NCBI RefSeq assembly: GCF_037892425.1
Contig: NZ_JBBKTT010000002.1
Coordinates: 62,001-126,000, forward strand
Length of the DNA stretch: 64,000 nucleotides
Direction: 5' to 3'
Source of the DNA: Lacibacter sp. H375
GTDB lineage: Bacteria; Bacteroidota; Bacteroidia; Chitinophagales; Chitinophagaceae
Part shown: piece after piece, positions 62,274-64,000 of the stretch
How the letters are laid out: every line of letters starts with the position of its first letter
Numbering within the stretch: position 1 is the first letter of the stretch
The notes under the pieces: model-generated
What the model was told of the DNA's origin: nothing
The model's database searches: none
Seen by the model: only the letters and a program-made list of their open reading frames with translations
Program-made: the position numbers and the translations under genes

Positions 62274-63536
62274 ATGAAAAAAATACATGGTTTGGTTTTA
62301 ACCTTCTTTGCTTTACACTGTGCCTTTGCACAAACGCTTTCACCAATAGTAAAACAACATAATGGGTTTAATTATCAACGGTTGGCGCAAATTGATACCA
62401 TCTTGAAAAATTATCAGGATCAAAACTGGCTTGTTGGAGCTGTTGTAATTATAGTTAAAGACAATCAGGTTGTTTATTATAAGGGAAGTGGATATGCAAA
62501 TCGTTTGAGTAAAACAAAAATGCAGGCCGACGCAATTTTCAGGATAATGAGCCAGACCAAAGCCATTACAAGTTTTGCAATTATGCAGTTACTTGAGCGG
62601 GGAAAGTTAAGCCTCGACCAACCTATTTCAGATTTTATACCTGAGTTTAAAAACCCAAAACTGATCAAAAGCTATAATGCTTCTGATACAAGCTATACAA
62701 CTACTCCGGCCAAACGTGAAATCACTTTTCGGGATTTGTTAACGCATACATCAGGCATCGGCTACCCAGCCTCAGGGTCCGATACGATGAGGGCTATTTA
62801 TGCTAAGAATAATATTCCATCTGGACTTGGTTATTTTAAAGGAAATGCATTGGCCACGATGAAAGAAGTAGCAGCGCTGCCTCTAAAACATAATCCCGGA
62901 TCAAAATATACTTATGGCTTAAGTACTGACGTTTTAGGATGCTTAGTTGAGATAATCAGCGGAGAGTCGTTAGAAACTTATTTTCATAAGAATATTTTTG
63001 AACCACTTGGCATGAAAGATACCTATTTCAATGTGCCGTCAACAAAGGCCGGAAGGCTTCCCACCGTTTATACGGAAGATGAAAATAATCAGATCATTGA
63101 ATGGTCGTCCACATTTAGAAATATCGATCCCAGGTATCCGCTCTTTCGAAAAAATACTTTTTCAGGTGGATCAGGTTTATCTTCCACGGCTTTTGATTAT
63201 TCCATATTTCTCCAAATGCTGCTAAATGGCGGCCGATATAATGGTAAACAAATATTGGGAAGGCGTACAGTAGAATTGATGTTAAGTCCTCAGTTGGCTG
63301 ACAATGTATTTGGTGATAATAATTTTTGTCTTGGGTTTGAATATACAACCGAAAAAACTGCAAACTTAAAGATGCAGAACAAGGGTTCTTTTTCATGGGG
63401 TGGTTACTACGGTTCATACTATTGGGCCGATCCAAAAGAAAAACTCATTTGCCTGATCATGACCCAGCATACACCCAATTCTCACATAAACTTTGTTAGT
63501 CAAATCACAAACAGCATTTACGGAAGTTTGAAATAA
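62274..63536 (+). CDS. Exported serine hydrolase (beta-lactamase/penicillin-binding-protein fold)
   Basis: 420 residues with a signal peptide (MKKIHGLVLTFFALHCAFAQ). The active-site S-x-x-K is in RIMSQTKAITSFAIMQLLERG. The conserved FRDLLTHTSGIGYP block and the YTYGLSTDVLG segment (in place of the Tyr-x-Asn motif) follow, as do IFEPLGMKDTYF and a C-terminal GSFSWGGYYGSYYWADPKE stretch. This is a family S12-type serine hydrolase/esterase; a carbohydrate-esterase role would fit the locus, but peptidase or lactamase activity cannot be excluded. Monocistronic, after the GntR gene. Confidence 0.85.
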   Translation: MKKIHGLVLTFFALHCAFAQTLSPIVKQHNGFNYQRLAQIDTILKNYQDQNWLVGAVVIIVKDNQVVYYKGSGYANRLSKTKMQADAIFRIMSQTKAITSFAIMQLLERGKLSLDQPISDFIPEFKNPKLIKSYNASDTSYTTTPAKREITFRDLLTHTSGIGYPASGSDTMRAIYAKNNIPSGLGYFKGNALATMKEVAALPLKHNPGSKYTYGLSTDVLGCLVEIISGESLETYFHKNIFEPLGMKDTYFNVPSTKAGRLPTVYTEDENNQIIEWSSTFRNIDPRYPLFRKNTFSGGSGLSSTAFDYSIFLQMLLNGGRYNGKQILGRRTVELMLSPQLADNVFGDNNFCLGFEYTTEKTANLKMQNKGSFSWGGYYGSYYWADPKEKLICLIMTQHTPNSHINFVSQITNSIYGSLK

Positions 63537-63699
63537 AAAACAGTTTAAACCTGAGGCATTCCGAATTTATTACCATGTAAGGCGGAGAGCATGGTAAGTT
63601 TATAAAGAGAAAAATTCCGAATTGAATAAAGCTATTGCAGCTTTTCTGAAATCACTGAATATTCCCAACGAGTAAAACGGAGAATTTCAATTGATGATA

Positions 63700-64000
63700 T
63701 TAAGCTTTCAACATGGTTGAATCACGTTCAATTAATGTTGAGGGTAACATTACAGTCGTGTCAGCTGTAATGGTATGCTTCTTCTTTTCGATCATGGTGA
63801 ACAAAACTTCAGCTGCACTTTTACCAATTTCAAAAGCTGGCTGTGTAATAGTGGTGAGTGATGGATTTAAGATGGGAGCTGTTTCAAGTGTAGAGAACGC
63901 AACAACTTTCAGATCTTTTGGAATATTGATGTGTCCTGAAAGGCTCACCATATAGATCTGCATTGCCAGGCGTTCTACCGATGCAACAATACCATCGATC
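63700..64000 (-). CDS. LacI-family transcriptional regulator, C-terminal part (runs off the right edge)
   Basis: The reverse strand is open from the window edge to the stop at 63700-63702, about 99 residues. It reads DGIVASVERLAMQIY, then DLKVVAFSTLETAPILNPSLTTITQPAFEIGKSAAEVLFTMIEKK. This is the final part of the LacI/GalR ligand-binding domain (the PSLTTITQP motif is typical). The DNA-binding domain is outside the window. It faces the serine hydrolase gene convergently. Confidence 0.85.
   Translation of the reverse strand, partial: IDGIVASVERLAMQIYMVSLSGHINIPKDLKVVAFSTLETAPILNPSLTTITQPAFEIGKSAAEVLFTMIEKKKHTITADTTVMLPSTLIERDSTMLKA

Noticed and set aside
1-64000. CRISPR array, rRNA operon, insertion sequence or riboswitch
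   Set aside because: I looked for regular direct repeats with spacers, transposase ORFs, rRNA cores and common riboswitch motifs and found none that I could support.

Overview
The window looks like chromosome from a member of the Bacteroidota, most likely the family Chitinophagaceae. The evidence is SusC/SusD pairs with CarboxypepD_reg-like N termini, -7 boxes of the form TAnnTTTG, lipoprotein signals ending in a Cys without strong Shine-Dalgarno sequences, the Bacteroidota gene order rpmB-rpmG-DUF4295-ftsY, a histone-H1-like Lys/Ala/Pro protein, and FG-GAP/ASPIC-UnbV lipoproteins. The genus cannot be fixed from sequence reading alone.

Layout. 1-6 kb: the start of an M1 metallopeptidase gene, HupE/UreJ, DUF6702, small membrane proteins, DUF2279, a phosphohexomutase and pcm. 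6-15.6 kb: three large tandem FG-GAP/ASPIC-UnbV lipoproteins. 15.65-18.16 kb: an accessory island holding a PIN-like protein and a TIR-domain protein. Each is flanked by ~200-bp imperfect inverted-repeat elements whose geometry is that of integron gene cassettes; no integrase is in the window. 18.4-24.2 kb: RibD-C-type reductase, EEP-family hydrolase, NAD(P)-binding protein, TonB-dependent outer-membrane protein and DUF445. 24.3-38.3 kb: housekeeping core with tRNA-His, an AraC regulator, mutS, OsmC, L28/L33/DUF4295/ftsY, an H1-like protein, L27/L21, GH3, dxr, rseP, a membrane-anchored MutS relative and tmRNA. 38.3-48.5 kb: a membrane protein with a cytoplasmic putative DNA-binding end and a PKD-like exterior, divergent from a SusC/SusD locus with an unrecognised 817-aa secreted protein and an MFS transporter. 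49.4-63.5 kb: a second polysaccharide-utilisation locus (SusC, SusD with an inserted module, DUF5017 lipoprotein, heparinase II/III-family lyase, GH88/GH105 hydrolase, sulfatase, GntR-type regulator, serine hydrolase). The window ends inside a LacI-family regulator gene.

How the genes work together. The second locus reads as one pathway: capture and import (SusCD plus a probable surface glycan-binding lipoprotein), cleavage of a uronate-containing chain by the lyase, removal of the unsaturated uronyl end by the GH88/GH105 enzyme, and desulfation. A sulfated uronic-acid glycan is therefore the likely substrate, but its identity is not determined.

The most interesting feature is the cassette-like island. 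For both accessory genes, the first 13-14 bases of the proposed cassette are nearly the exact complement of the start of the repeat that follows the gene. That is expected if the unit was once a circle joined at a G/TT crossover, as in integron cassettes. The core does not fit the classical GTTRRRY consensus and the elements are unusually long, so this may be a divergent Bacteroidota cassette system carrying probable defence genes.
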